From Cryptomeria japonica (taxonomy: Eukaryota; Streptophyta; Pinopsida; Cupressales; Cupressaceae): a stretch of 64,000 bases of DNA. Where the stretch lies: the NCBI RefSeq assembly GCF_030272615.1, contig NC_081412.1, forward strand, positions 473,852,157-473,916,156. The letters are read 5' to 3'. The notes beneath the pieces were generated by a model, which saw only the letters and a list, made by a program, of their open reading frames with translations, was not told the origin of the DNA and searched no databases. The translations under genes and the position numbers were made by a program. Of this stretch, positions 12,229-23,564 are shown one piece after another (the stretch's first letter is position 1; the number at the start of each line of letters is the position of its first letter).

Positions 12229-13422
12229 TTATAAAGGGATAGAGTTAGAAGCATGATCTTGTGTGGTTGTCATTGATGTCAAACCTGGTTATCTAGATGG
12301 ATATTGGTCTAGATATGCTTTGCCAGACCTTGGTTATTTGGATAGAGTTTGGTTTGGATACTCTTTTGTGTTGGTTGTGTCATCTTGTATTCAGGGTGGT
12401 TTGGAATGTTTTTGGTGCCCTCTAGATATGATGCTAATTGCATTGAGGTTTAGTGGATCATGTTCTTTTGGTTTAGATATATGTTGGAAGATGTGCTAGG
12501 GTGACTATTCGGGTCTCACTTTGGTTTGTAGAGATCCACATGGAGTGTTTTGCATTAGAAGTGATTATATGGCCGAATGACTGATTATAACTACACATTA
12601 TGTTTTGTAATATCCTTTGGAATATGTGCTAGCATGTGTGGATTGTCACATTGTTCATGGGATGATGTATTAGGATTTGTTTTTGGTTCCCTCTTTCACC
12701 TAGAGTGGGCCAATCTAAGTATATTTGGTCTAGGTGGCTTAATTGTCCTAGTTGACCCTTGTTTAGGATTTCAATGTTGTATCTCATATATAATATGCGT
12801 GGAAGGATTAATTGAGTATGGATGAGAAGTGAATTGTGTGAGAAGTGTATGTGAATGTTTTGCAAGCAAATTTGAGTTTGTGGTTATGCGAAAGTTAGTT
12901 TGGGAAGATCTTTTAAGCTGATATATCCTACTAGACAGAGTGTTGTGACAGTGGAGATCATCAAAGATGTTTGCCATGCTATTGGTCACTTGATTACTGT
13001 CCAAGGACAATTTCATGATATGGAGAATCCTTCTCAATTTTAGTTCAACCATTTCATTCATTGCTGAATAGCAGTGAGTCCTTCAGGAGAAGTTTGTATC
13101 TTGACTTGAACAAGTGTTCTTTAGCTACACAAGTTCTTCTGTATCTTGCCTAAGGTAGTGCACCTTAGCTTTGCAAGTACTTTAGGTGTTGGTGCTCCTT
13201 GGCTACAAGCCTAAAATGTTGTAAATTTGTTTATTCATATTGTGAGTTAGCTACTCACCATGGTTATTCCTTGTTTGGGTTTTCCATGTATATCTAGTGT
13301 TCATGTGTTTCTGTTTGATGTGTTGATGGTTAAAGTGCCTATTTTGAATAAGTTTGTTCATAACTATTTTTGAAGTTCTCAACATATTCACCTCCCCTCT
13401 CAATCTTGTTGGGTGTTCAACA
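12229..13422 (+). repeat. Solo LTR of the copia-B family
   Basis: From AGCATGATCTTGTGTGGTTG (12249 onward) it aligns with the copia-B 3' LTR to its end, GGGTGTTCAACA. Shared blocks include the GGTTGTCATTGATG, GGATTTCAATGTTGTATCTC and CTTGCCTAAGGT segments. No PBS or gag follows and no pol precedes, so it is a solo LTR left by recombination, or a fragment. The first 20 bases are too diverged to define the TG end exactly. Confidence 0.78.
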
Positions 13423-14739
13423 AGATAAAATTTATAAGACTATAGAGTCTATATTAATAATTCATATATCATTATGATTCCCAGATGAGTGCATGTGATT
13501 TACATATAAGTGTGATACATGTGTTAGTGAGAGAAGAAGGAATCATTAATTTGAATGTGAGAAGATAAACCTCTACAATTGTGCTTTTAAATAAATATAT
13601 CATCAATAAAATGCAAGGCATAAGTTAGTGAGGGAAAAGGGAAAATTATATGAAGGTGAATAGGATGCATCATTTATGGACATGTCACTAGTGATAGAAG
13701 AAAGATAATCACATAAAGGTCATCACTGGTGTAATATTTATAGATATGAAATATTGATTTCACTAGTGCATGTATGTAGCCATTAGATAAGGTGCATTGA
13801 ATATATAAATAAAGGTGAAATATATATTATCCATCAATAGGCTTGTAATAGTAAGATGAAGAGTTACATATAAAAGATACCTAAACCTCACTAGGCATGC
13901 CACCAACACCACTTGTGAAATATGCTAGTTGTGGAATTTCTTATGTGATGCAATAAAGTGTGCACAATAAGCATCGCATTATTGTGCTATGCATAGACAT
14001 CAATAATTTTTGTTTATGTATTTTTTAAAAATGGATGTGTTATATGTACACAATAATATTATGGTCATGGCACATTTGAGTTCCTATGATTAGCCACATT
14101 TGCTATATCACACATAATGTTATTTTCTCATCTATTAATGGGCTTGTAAATTTATAGTTGAGGTAGAAACCATCTACCAATCCAATTTCCATGCATATGA
14201 TGATAAGATTAGAATTATTGAGTTGTATGTGGTACAACCTTAGAGACATATATTTGTTCAAGTAAGGTAATGAGACTATGTTGTGAAGGTCATTGTACAA
14301 TATATGAAGACTCTTCTTATTAGTAAATTATATAAATTTATATAGTTGAAGGTATGCTTGATGGTCATCACAAGGCATATTACCTTTGTCCAAAATATCA
14401 AAATATATTTTTAAAATATCATAAATTTAATATTATAAATGATTATTTAAAAAAATAAAATGTGTAACAAGATAAATGACAACAAACATGGTATTAGTGA
14501 TTAAACATTTTAAGTACGATATTAATGAAAATTCATTTTCACCCTCATTTTAGTTAAAAAATAATTTAATACCTGATTTTTGAAGCCATAATATGTTATT
14601 CAATTTATATCATGTTTTTGTACCTTTTATTTAATGAAATCATAATAATACTTACTCTTGGTTCAATCTAGTATATTAGAAAACTATAATGCGATCACTA
14701 TATAAGTAACTTTGAGCTTGAAATAAGGACGCGTCGAAA
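13423..14739. other. No recognisable feature
   Basis: AT-rich sequence without coding similarity, LTR ends or tandem repeats that I can see. Confidence 0.5.
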
Positions 14740-15890
14740 ACTATTTCCAAACCTCATCATTAGCCTTTTCCACGTAGAAGGCCTTCGGCAATTTTAACAA
14801 GGTCGTGATTATTTTTGAAAGCTCACCCAATGTTTTTATCTTGACTAAATCTCCCAAGAATGAAATATGCAATCATTTTACTATTTAATCTTTTCCACTA
14901 TAAGATGTTTCCAAAGCTTTCAAAACAATAAGCCTAAGTTGTGCTTTGGATATTTACCTTGTGCAATCTAGAATTTGGACATGAATGTGTTTATCATTTT
15001 ATTATTTTATGAAAATAAATATGTTGAGCTAAAAGATTGTATTAAATGATTGGATGGACATTTTTTTATATACTTGAATGAATGCAATTATATAAATAAA
15101 ATTTACTTTGATATAATAATAATTTTTTTTTTGTGTTTTTTATAATAATGAATAAGAAATTCTTGTATTTGAATGGAATAATTTAGTTTTGTAAAATCTT
15201 ATGAATCAATAAATTCTTTAAGATAGACAAATTAAAGAAAACAAATATTCTAAATTTAATTTATGTAAAAGAGTTCAGTTTAAATATATTCTAATATATA
15301 AGCAAATAGTAGCTTTCTAAATTGAATTTTTTTATTGATTTTTATTTGAATCAAGTATTCAAATTTGGAGAAATAAATATTAAGATAATTGAGATAGAAG
15401 CATGTGATTGGACTCGTGAAATTTTGAGCATTGAATTATAGGCAATCTTTCTTTGGTCACCTTTGAATTCTAAAATATTATGGGAGATTTGTGAAAGAAA
15501 GAGTGTATTTCATAATGTTTTGATTCAAAGATTACTAGTAATCATCTATACATCTTGACTAATGATAAATTATGTCCCTTGAAGAATTTGAGAGTGATAA
15601 ATGAAATGTAAATTCACAAAAAAAATACAAATTTACTAAAAAAAGTTGCAACTAAATAAAAAAGATTAACTTTTTAAAATTACAGAAATGAAACTAAGAT
15701 ATATGGCTAAAATATGAGAGCATTTCAATAATAAACCAACACCTCTCAAAGACATCAAATAATCAATCAGAAATTTTGCTTATATACAAACTGTTGCTAT
15801 TTCTTATAAGAAACACCTATGTATGTCAAATTCTATTTTAAAATCTTTTGTCCATAAGTGTGAATTTGAGTGCATAAATTTAACTTAATG
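14740..15890 (+). repeat. Duplicated segment, copy lacking the cysteine-rich peptide gene
   Basis: This segment aligns with 22855-24955. Both begin CATTAGCCTTTTCCACGTAG and share the GTGATTATTTTTGAAAG and CCCAATGTTTTTATCT blocks. The two copies then diverge at about 14860 and rejoin at about 14940 (GTGCTTTGGATATTT), which corresponds to about 23998. They run together to about 15890/24955. The piece corresponding to 23060-23995 is missing here, and with it the whole peptide gene and its TATA region. A second gap removes the equivalent of 22898-22983. It is a paralogous duplicate that lost, or never kept, the gene. Confidence 0.75.
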
Positions 15891-16065
15891 ATACCCACAC
15901 TTTATATCAACATTTAAGAATAATATGGCACCTTTACGTTGATCCAAAAAGGTCATCAATTTCCACAAGTGGATATTAGTTTTTTATGGTGATCTTTTTT
16001 AATGCCTGAAATTCAATACACAAAAAAATTTGATGAAACAAATGGGTATGCACTCAATTTATCTA
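15873..16065 (+). repeat. Dispersed repeat shared with 60655-60845
   Basis: About 190 bases are similar to 60655-60845 in the same orientation. Shared runs include CAACATTTAAGAATAATATG, the adjoining GCACCTT block, TTTTTTATGGTGATCTT and GGGTATGCACTC. It follows directly after the duplicated segment above. Its origin is unknown; it could be an end fragment of a low-copy repeat. Confidence 0.7.
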
Positions 16066-18273
16066 CATTTTTTAGACAATAAATCATATAATTCAAAATT
16101 ATTGTGTATCAATGCAATGGGGCATTAGGAAGAGATACAACAAGAAAAATGCCAGTAGTGCGATTGGCTTCTCATTATTGGTGAAGTGTCCATGGATCAA
16201 AAAACACAAGTCAATCTATTTGCAATAATTTATCAATATTATAATATCATTTGAAAATAATATTTTTTTACAATCATTAGATTATGGCCATACAAAAGTT
16301 AATATGAGCTCTTTTGCCTAATTGATAATTTTACACATGCATATTTTCAACTATGTATTAGATTTTTACTACTCTATGTATATTTAAGTATGCATTACTA
16401 TTCTAATATATTATATATTTGTTATAAAAGGATCCTTAATAAGCTTTCCCGTCATACTAAAAGGGTTTTCCTAGCAACAAGCCACACCTATATATTGCAA
16501 TCACATCATAGGTGACCTTATCAATGAATTTTGGACCAAATGCAAAAGAAATGGTACATGTATGATTAAAGAGACTAAGCTTTTATCGTTCCATCTAAGT
16601 GAATATAGATGAAGATATGGATCAGTCAATAAGTGAAGCTTATTAATAATGAACCTTAGTATCAAGTTTGTTTGAGAAATTATTGATGATGTAATCCATA
16701 AAGAGATCATGTTACAAGTGATCATGAGTGACAAACAAATTATCAGATCAGTCTAAAATAGAATGATTTTTCACCAAGGTGATTTTATTAATTGTACCTT
16801 TCAACTAATTATATCTCCTATCATCACCAGAAGTATTAGTGGGGTCATTGTTCTTTTCTTCATCATGAGAAGTTATACAATAAGATTCTTCATCTTTATT
16901 TCAAACATTCAAACTTTTGATGTCCCTTCATATTATAATAATTACATAATTTATCAAATTTATTAGTATCTAAAGAGAAAAATGCATAGAATGAGAAGAA
17001 ATTTACCCAACATTTTTTTTTTTGGTTGACAACTTGTAGCTTTAGAAGGATGTATATAAAGTAAGATTGAAATGCAATATATTGGGCAACAATTTTTCCT
17101 TCTACTAATTGTTCTTAGTTGAATTTAGAATCAAGTTTTGCTAAGGTAGCATATTTAAAATCCCTAAACAAGTGTTCTTATAACCCATTCTTCAAATTAA
17201 GGAAGAGAGAAAACTCTTATATCATACACTCAAATGAGTATCCTCAATCATTTGAATTGTTAAATATAATCTTACATTGATATCTATTATCCTTGTCATA
17301 CGTTGCACCACTTGATATGAAAATATTGATCATAGATGGAATAAATATATTAGTCTTCCTATTTGCAACAAGTTGATATAATTTAAAATAGGATTTTGTG
17401 TTATTTAGTGTTAAATGATCAAATATTTACTGAAAGAGAATTAATTTTGAGAAAGGAACTTTATCATCATGAGGAACCTATTTTTAATTAAACCATGTCT
17501 CGATATAAAGAATCCAGGTATAGAGAACATTAAGGTCTTGTGATCCATAAATATCCTTAACTTCACATATTAGTGGTCATATCATTTCAAGTTAGAGCTA
17601 GTGGCAATCACTTTGTACCGCCCAATAATAAAATAGATAGAAAATTAGGTTCAACCCTTCACTACACTCGATTTAATGAAAGTAATTGAATGAATATATC
17701 CTTTAGAGTTGAAAAAAACTAATTTACAAGAATGTTTGAGACTTCACTTTAGACAAATTGACAAATTTTTATTATGAAAATCCTCATGGTTTACAAAATA
17801 TATAAACTAAAGAGAAAGGATTTTAGAAAATTCTAAACCAAAATAATTGGTCATGATGTGTATTATACCTTGAGAAAAAATTTCCTTCCAATAAGTAGAT
17901 TTTATTAGCATAGATTTTCTTACTAGAAGTAATGTATGAAACGGTGTGCATGCTCCAAAAGCTTGACATAAGAATTTCATTTGTGATAAAAAAAAATAGA
18001 AAAAATGTATCATTTTCATAATATTATATAAAAAATTATAATATTTTTGAAAAGAATTCAAGGGGATTGATTTGATGAAATCAATCTTTACTAGAAGCAA
18101 GATAGAGAAAAAATACTTTTATAGTATATTAGATAGTATTCTTCAAACTATTAAAAAAATAATAGCGTAAAAAGACGATGTATTGAAAAGAAGTTGTTAA
18201 GAATTGGAACCATCACATAGATTTTAATGTTTTAGATTTTTTCTATTCATGCTATTCAGATATATGTTCAGTT
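16066..18273. other. No recognisable feature
   Basis: About 2.2 kb of AT-rich DNA with only chance ORFs. I see no gene or transposon signature. Confidence 0.5.
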
Positions 18274-19245
18274 TGTTGGTATTGATTTCTTGATCAGGTG
18301 TTATCTTATATGCTGGTAAGCCTAGTTTATTGATCAGGTGAGGGTTTCATCGACAGATCTTTGTTGAAGATCTTTTGATATTATGCATAAGTGGTGTTGG
18401 TGTGTCTTCTAGTAGGGATTCAAGATACTGATGGTGATCATGTTCGAGCCTTGACTGATTGGAATCATTGCTTTAGCCTATGTGGACCTAAATTGGGTCT
18501 GGTGCTATCTAGGTTACGGATCGGTTTATGTAATGTGTGGGTTATTGTTCTCGATACATTACCAATTGGATTAATTGATTGGATTATAATTTTTCAGTCT
18601 TAGGACAACTTAGTTGATCATTAGATTGTGGGTTTAAGTTATGGATTTATTGTATTATCTTTTAGGTGGTTGACCTAATTGTTTAGGTCCCGGATTGGTA
18701 TAAATATGATGTAAGACCTGTTTGTAGATCATGGTATGCAAGAAAATAATGTAATAATAATTCATGCAGAGGATTTTGTCGATCATAGGTGATTGAATTG
18801 GGTTTGTGGAAGAGGTTTAAGGCCTTAGGTATTGAGCTTAACCAAAACTATACTTGGGTATGGGAGATGCTATACTTGCAGTTCAATCTTTATTCTGGAT
18901 TGTTGTCCAATATTTTCTATAGTCAACGATACTCCTTTTATGATGAGCAGTGTGCTATAGGCTATTGGCCTTCCTGCATGTGTATGCCCCTTATTGTAAT
19001 ATTTATTCATCTGATCAGTGGATAGATATTGTGGGTCTCCAACCCCACCGTGGTTTTTCCTCTTTGAGGTTTTCCACATATAAATTTGTGGTGTTATGGT
19101 GTTCATCTTTGTGGTTGCATTGTTTCTTATTGTTATATGCTATTATGTTTACCGGTTGCTGAGTTGTTGTATTAATAAGATTAAATTTCTCTATTTCGAT
19201 AGAACATTGATTCACCCCCCCTCTTAGTGTTCTTGGCTCCCAACA
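18274..19245 (+). repeat. 5' LTR of copia-C, 972 bp
   Basis: It begins TGTTGGTATTGATTTC and ends GGCTCCCAACA, directly before the PBS. A TATA box (TATAAATA) lies at 18699-18706 and a pyrimidine/T-rich U5 near the end (CCCCCCCTCTTAG at 19214). These are the normal positions for promoter and R/U5 in a copia LTR. Confidence 0.85.
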
Positions 19246-19247
19246 AT

Positions 19248-19259
19248 TGGTATCAGATC
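19248..19259 (+). other. Primer-binding site of copia-C
   Basis: TGGTATCAGATC follows the LTR end after two bases. It differs by one base from the usual initiator-Met PBS (TGGTATCAGAGC). Confidence 0.85.
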
Positions 19260-19298
19260 TTGGTGCCTCGAAGTAAGTCTAACAGCTTGAGGAAGATC

Positions 19299-20430
19299 AT
19301 GTATCTGAAATCTATGGAGATAAGTTTAAGGACGAAACTTCCAGTAGCACTTAAAGACTATGATGTTAAAATATTGAGGAACATGAAGTTTCAAGATGAT
19401 TTGAGATCTTCGAAGGAATTCATTTTTACTCTGCAGGATAGGTTGTCATCTGCCCAAGCTAAAAGGAAGGAACTTTTACAAAATCAGGATGATGAAGAGA
19501 AGGATGCCTATAAGGAACAATGCCAGAAGTTCTATTAGGAGAATATTGTCATGAAGAATCAAATGCAAGCCCTAACTATGAGGATGTCCAAGGAGATTGA
19601 AGACCGGAAGAAGAATGAATAAAATCTTGCTATATCTCTGAAAGATAGATCTGAAGAATGCATCTGGTTGGTTCATGAGAATGATGTACTGAGAACTGAA
19701 TTGGTGCAATCACAAAACAATGAGCAAGAATTGGAAAGAATGGTAACAATCCTAAGAGATGATCTGACTATTGCAAATGAATACAAAGATAAGTTCAAGG
19801 TTAGTTCTGCTAAGCTTGATAAATTATTGAAAGATGAAAGGGACTCTAGAGACACTAGAGGTCTTGGATTTGAGCATGGAGAAAGCTCTAGTACTCCAAA
19901 TCAGGATAACACAAACAGTTAGAAGGTCAACTGGAATCAGAGGTCACCGGTAAGGCAACCCAATGCACATAAATTTAGTTGTAGATGCTTTGTTTGCAAT
20001 AAACTTGGTCATATGGCAAGAAATTGTAGAAATGGAGAAAATCAAAATAATAATGTAGTTCCTGGTCAGTGTTTAAATTGTAAGAAGTATGCTTATAGGA
20101 CAAAAGATTATAGAATGAATGTGAAATGTCATGCATGTGAAAAGTTTGGACATATGGCTAATCAATGCAGGTCATGGAATGGTCAAGGTTACAGTAAATA
20201 AATTCAGGAGAATAACGTCACTTGTTATGAATGTAACAAAGTAGGACATATTGCTAAATTTTGCAGAAGCAACAACCTACCGACATGAAGTGATGAATCT
20301 AATGAGAAGGGAAAGCAGAAGGTTGATGCCATTCGGAAGGAGCATGAGAAGAAGTGGGTTATGAATTCTGAGGCTCAACCAATATAATAAATTGCTTTAG
20401 ATGTTCATTTGGCTGAAGGATATACCCCAG
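19299..20430 (+). pseudogene. copia-C gag: coiled coil plus multiple CCHC zinc knuckles
   Basis: The first ATG after the PBS (19299) opens a frame with a charged, heptad-like helical region (residues about 40-200; E/K/Q/L rich), interrupted by TAG 19537-19539, TAA about 19619 and TAG about 19920. It then has CFVCNKLGHMARNC (about 19986), a decayed second knuckle (CLNCKKYAYRTKDY), CHACEKFGHMANQC (about 20130) and CYECNKVGHIAKFC (about 20222). Four knuckle units are more than the one usual in plant copia gags; these bind genomic RNA. Stops after the last knuckle and a jump at about 20440-20640 remove protease and the integrase core. Confidence 0.82.
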
Positions 20431-20639
20431 TTACTCAATCGACATAGCAGAATGTTCCTGCACCGACATGATACTCATCTGGTAACTAAGGCATTCGCCT
20501 TAGGGGGAGGCAAATTGATGACAGATCTTGCATTGCCCCTGGTAGTGGTCTGAAAGCCTGATTCAGATCTTTGGAAGTCAGTTTGAAGGTTAACCCTCAA
20601 AGATTTGTTTGATCTTGGATCTAGTTTGGTTTACCGGTA

Positions 20640-21480
20640 AGTCACTTTATGAGTTAAGGTTTGGTCATGCATCTACAATTAAGTATTTCAGAATCTCTGG
20701 TAGTGAATTGGAAGTTTGATCCTAGATGTAATGAAGGAATATTTCTTGTTTATTCTAATGAAAGCAAAGCATATAGATGTTATAACAAGAGATTACAAAG
20801 AATTGTGAAGATAACTAATGTCAAGGTGGATGAGGAGAATAGAAGTCAAATCATAATTTATGAGCAAGAACTAATGGTGGAAATGGTCTTAACTGAACTA
20901 GTAACACCTATACCGGAACATAATTTAGAACTAGTTACTTCGGCAGTATCAGAAAATTCAATAGTAATTGAAGATCAGGGAAGAGGAGTTGGATCAGTTA
21001 GAAAAGGACAACACATGGACTTGGATGTTATTGATTGGTTTGCAATGGATATTCTCAGAAGGAAGGAATTGATTATGTTGAACCCTTGCTCTGGTAGTTA
21101 GGATTTTCAGATATTTTCAAGGATTTTATAGTATAGTTTTTATTTTATGATGACTTTACACTTTGAGCATGTCCAGATGAGGATTGGGGTAGAGATATAG
21201 GTAACTAGATAGACTCATCCAGTGAAGCTTTATTTCTTGGAAAGAAACTTGTTTCATGGATCAACAAGGAGTAGTCGTGTACTTCTTTATCTACTATTGA
21301 AGTTGAGTATGTTGCTGCTGCTACTAACTGTACACAAGTTCTATGGATGAAGCATATGTTGAAGGATATAAGGCTAGATTATAATGTACTGGTAGTTATT
21401 CATTGTAATAACTTTTCTATTATTGACATATCAAAGAATCCGATATTATTATCAAGTATAATTTTCTGTTCATCTAGTAC
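20640..21480 (+). pseudogene. copia-C pol remnants: integrase C-terminus and RNase H
   Basis: 20640-20850 matches the post-catalytic integrase region (LYELRFGHASTIKYFRISG; then, after a frameshift, FDPRCNEGIFLVYSNESKAY and KRLQRIVKITNVKVDE). The frame stays open to 21101 through a variable linker. At about 21178 it passes directly into RNase H ([38 protein letters not shown]), so the whole RT palm is deleted. It is related to the much better preserved copia-D at 49198-55878. Confidence 0.82.
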
Positions 21481-21649
21481 AGACCAGAGTGATGTTGATT
21501 GGCATCAATCTGGTATGCATTATCAGAGATATCATTCATTCTATATTGATGTGCTGGTACTACTACTCAGAGGGAGTAGTCAGCTGTATGGTTCAGAGGA
21601 GTTACGATTCATCTTTGATGTTTATGTCAGATTTCTGGCCTTGATATCA

Positions 21650-22140
21650 AAGGGGGAGATATATTCATCTGAAAAACAAACTTAAGGAGTTATATATATT
21701 AGGGGGAGAGATACTTATGTGTAAAATAGAGCTTAACATGGATATCAGTCTAAGGGAGAGATTATTGGCACAAGGAGGAACAAAATTTCAGATTGTTTGT
21801 ATCCCATTGGGGGAGTTTGGTTCAAGTCTATGGATAGTTAATTGGTACAGATATATTTGGTTAAGAACCTCATTGTCATATCATCTTGGGGAGATTGTTG
21901 GTTGTCTTCCATTGGGGGAGATTTGTTTGGCATTTCTTGGCACTTGGATATTTTTCATATCTAGTGTTGCCATCAATGCCAAAGGGGAATATTGTTGGCA
22001 ATTTGGAGGAATCGATTATGTGTTGCATTGATGTCAACACTAGCTTCTTTAGTTGTTTACCAGTATCCGATTGGTCCCAAAAGGATGATTGGTTTTTCAT
22101 TGATAAGATCATGTTGATCCCTAAGATAACAAATTAATAA
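21650..22140 (+). other. copia-C 3' purine motifs and putative truncated 3' LTR
   Basis: Runs of GGGGGAG or GGGGA occur at about 21653, 21702, 21809, 21887, 21914 and 21983. The last (AAAGGGGAATAT) is followed by TGTTGGCAATTTGG at 21993, a plausible LTR start. The 150 bases after it share the TGTTGG start and CCG-motif flavour of copia-C but do not align convincingly to the 5' LTR, and sequence beyond about 22140 looks unrelated. Confidence 0.45.
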
Positions 22141-22854
22141 AGCAATTGTTGTAAATTAAGGATTCCTTCAAAGAACAAATTAATGAAAGCAAAGCATGAC
22201 ATAATACAGTCTATTAGTTCTTGGAAAACTTATTAGTCTTTAGTTTTAATGCAAATTCCTTCATGTATGTAGCCAGATCCTCTAAACATTGACAATCCAC
22301 TTCATCTTACGTGATTTTGTATTGAAACGACCTTAACAACAAAATTAAATGAGCAATAACATTGGTATTGTAATTTCATTATTAGAAAAGAGAGAAGAAT
22401 AAGATACACACCATAACATCATCTAATGTTTAAATTAACATATATAATTTTACAAAATCTAGTAGGATAGCCAAGAATCAATACGTACTACACATTGTAT
22501 AAAATATGTAAAGCCACATTGATCTAAAGAAAAACATCACAATAAGTTTCATGTAAAATTGAATAAATTTTACAAACTACAAATAACCATGCATAAATTA
22601 ATAAATTTGTAATACTTCAACTTTTGATAAAATCTCTAAAATGAAGATCAATTAACAATCACAATATTAGTTCCAAACCTGACATTTATCCAAATTAACT
22701 TAAATATATGCAGAATTGTAATTTTCAAATTGCTTAGACTAAAATAATATATTTATTTTTCACACTATAGAGTTAAATTTCAGAAATGTAGATTCTTGTA
22801 ATAATCGATAATATTCTTCAATGTTAAAATGAGACATGTAACCTTCTTAAATAT
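22141..22854. other. No recognisable feature
   Basis: AT-rich flank upstream of the duplicated gene-bearing segment. No coding or repeat signature is seen. Confidence 0.5.
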
Positions 22855-23192
22855 TCATTAGCCTTTTCCACGTAGAAGGCCTTCAGAAATTTTAAGTGGC
22901 CTCGTCATCTGGTTTGGGCCAATTTTTTGAAGTAAAAAAATGCGACGACACTAGGCATCATATCCAGATAATAATTTATCGTATATTTAACAAGGCCGTG
23001 ATTATTTTTGAAAGGTCACCCAATGTTTTTATCTCGATTAAATCTCCCAAGAAGGAAGGAATTGTTGGTACGGCTGGCTGGATCAAAGGTTATAAGAATG
23101 GCGTAGAAATTGAGATATGCACATTTGGCTTATTCCGATTGAATCATGCCAAACAGACGGCCAAGGCTGACAGATTCCACTCTAATTCCACT

Positions 23193-23199
23193 TATAAAT
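23193..23199 (+). promoter_or_regulatory. TATA box of the cysteine-rich peptide gene
   Basis: TATAAAT lies 57 bases upstream of the start codon. That leaves room for a roughly 25-30-base 5' UTR rich in A and C (ACACAAAATTTTTG), as usual in plant genes. A CCACGTAG element about 330 bases upstream carries an ACGT core. Confidence 0.6.
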
Positions 23200-23255
23200 T
23201 GGGTCTCCTTTCTCAGCTTACCTACACAAAATTTTTGTTCAAAAGATAAACAAAA

Positions 23256-23462
23256 ATGGCAAAGAAATTTTTTTGCGTGGTGTTAATAGTAGCTTTGGCA
23301 GTAAGCATGTCAGGTATAGCCGAAGGACAGGCGAATCCTTGCGATATTTATGTTGAGTGCACAAGTGATGCTGACTGTCAGGTATACAACTATCCTGGTG
23401 AGGACCCCTTTATTTGCTACAATATTGGACAATGTGGTCCGGGAGTGGGACTTTGCGGTTAA
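23256..23462 (+). CDS. Secreted six-cysteine peptide, 68 aa
   Basis: The start context AACAAAAATGGCAA fits plant initiation. Residues 1-24 form a signal peptide: MAKK, a hydrophobic core FFCVVLIVALAVSM, then a small-residue cleavage zone ending AEGQA. The mature part is about 43 residues, acidic, with six cysteines spaced C-x5-C-x5-C-x12-C-x5-C-x6-C and a Gly-rich tail, ending at TAA 23460. The even cysteine count suggests three disulfides, as in defensin-like or knottin-like plant peptides; I do not recognise the exact family. The likely destination is the cell wall or apoplast, with a role in defence or signalling (inference). TATA box, short 5' UTR and a poly(A) signal 97 bases past the stop support a real single-exon gene. 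Confidence 0.72.
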   Translation: MAKKFFCVVLIVALAVSMSGIAEGQANPCDIYVECTSDADCQVYNYPGEDPFICYNIGQCGPGVGLCG

Positions 23463-23558
23463 TCCCTGAGAGAGACACACTTCATTTTCTCGTTTCTCAG
23501 GTTAATGTTATTCCTACAGGAGAGAAACACTCATTTCTCTAGTTGAACTTTCTCATCA

Positions 23559-23564
23559 AATAAA
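23559..23564 (+). terminator. Poly(A) signal of the peptide gene
   Basis: AATAAA (inside AAATAAATAAG) lies 97 bases after the stop codon, followed by T-rich sequence. It is the normal place for plant 3'-end formation. Confidence 0.55.

Larger units (their letters stand above)
18274..22140 (+). mobile_element. Ty1/copia retrotransposon with internal deletion (copia-C)
   Basis: 5' LTR (18274-19245), PBS, gag with several zinc knuckles, then a jump to the integrase C-terminus and another jump to RNase H, so protease, the integrase core and nearly all RT are missing. Several GGGGGAG motifs and what may be the start of a 3' LTR (21993) follow. The five bases before the 5' LTR are cagtt. The 3' boundary is uncertain because the putative 3' LTR is truncated and only weakly like the 5' LTR. 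Confidence 0.82.

Noticed and set aside
22896-23249. 117-codon plus-strand ORF just upstream of the cysteine-rich peptide
   Set aside because: It contains the TATA box and 5' UTR of the peptide gene, lacks any recognised domain, and its duplicate at 14.8 kb is broken. It is promoter sequence that happens to be open.
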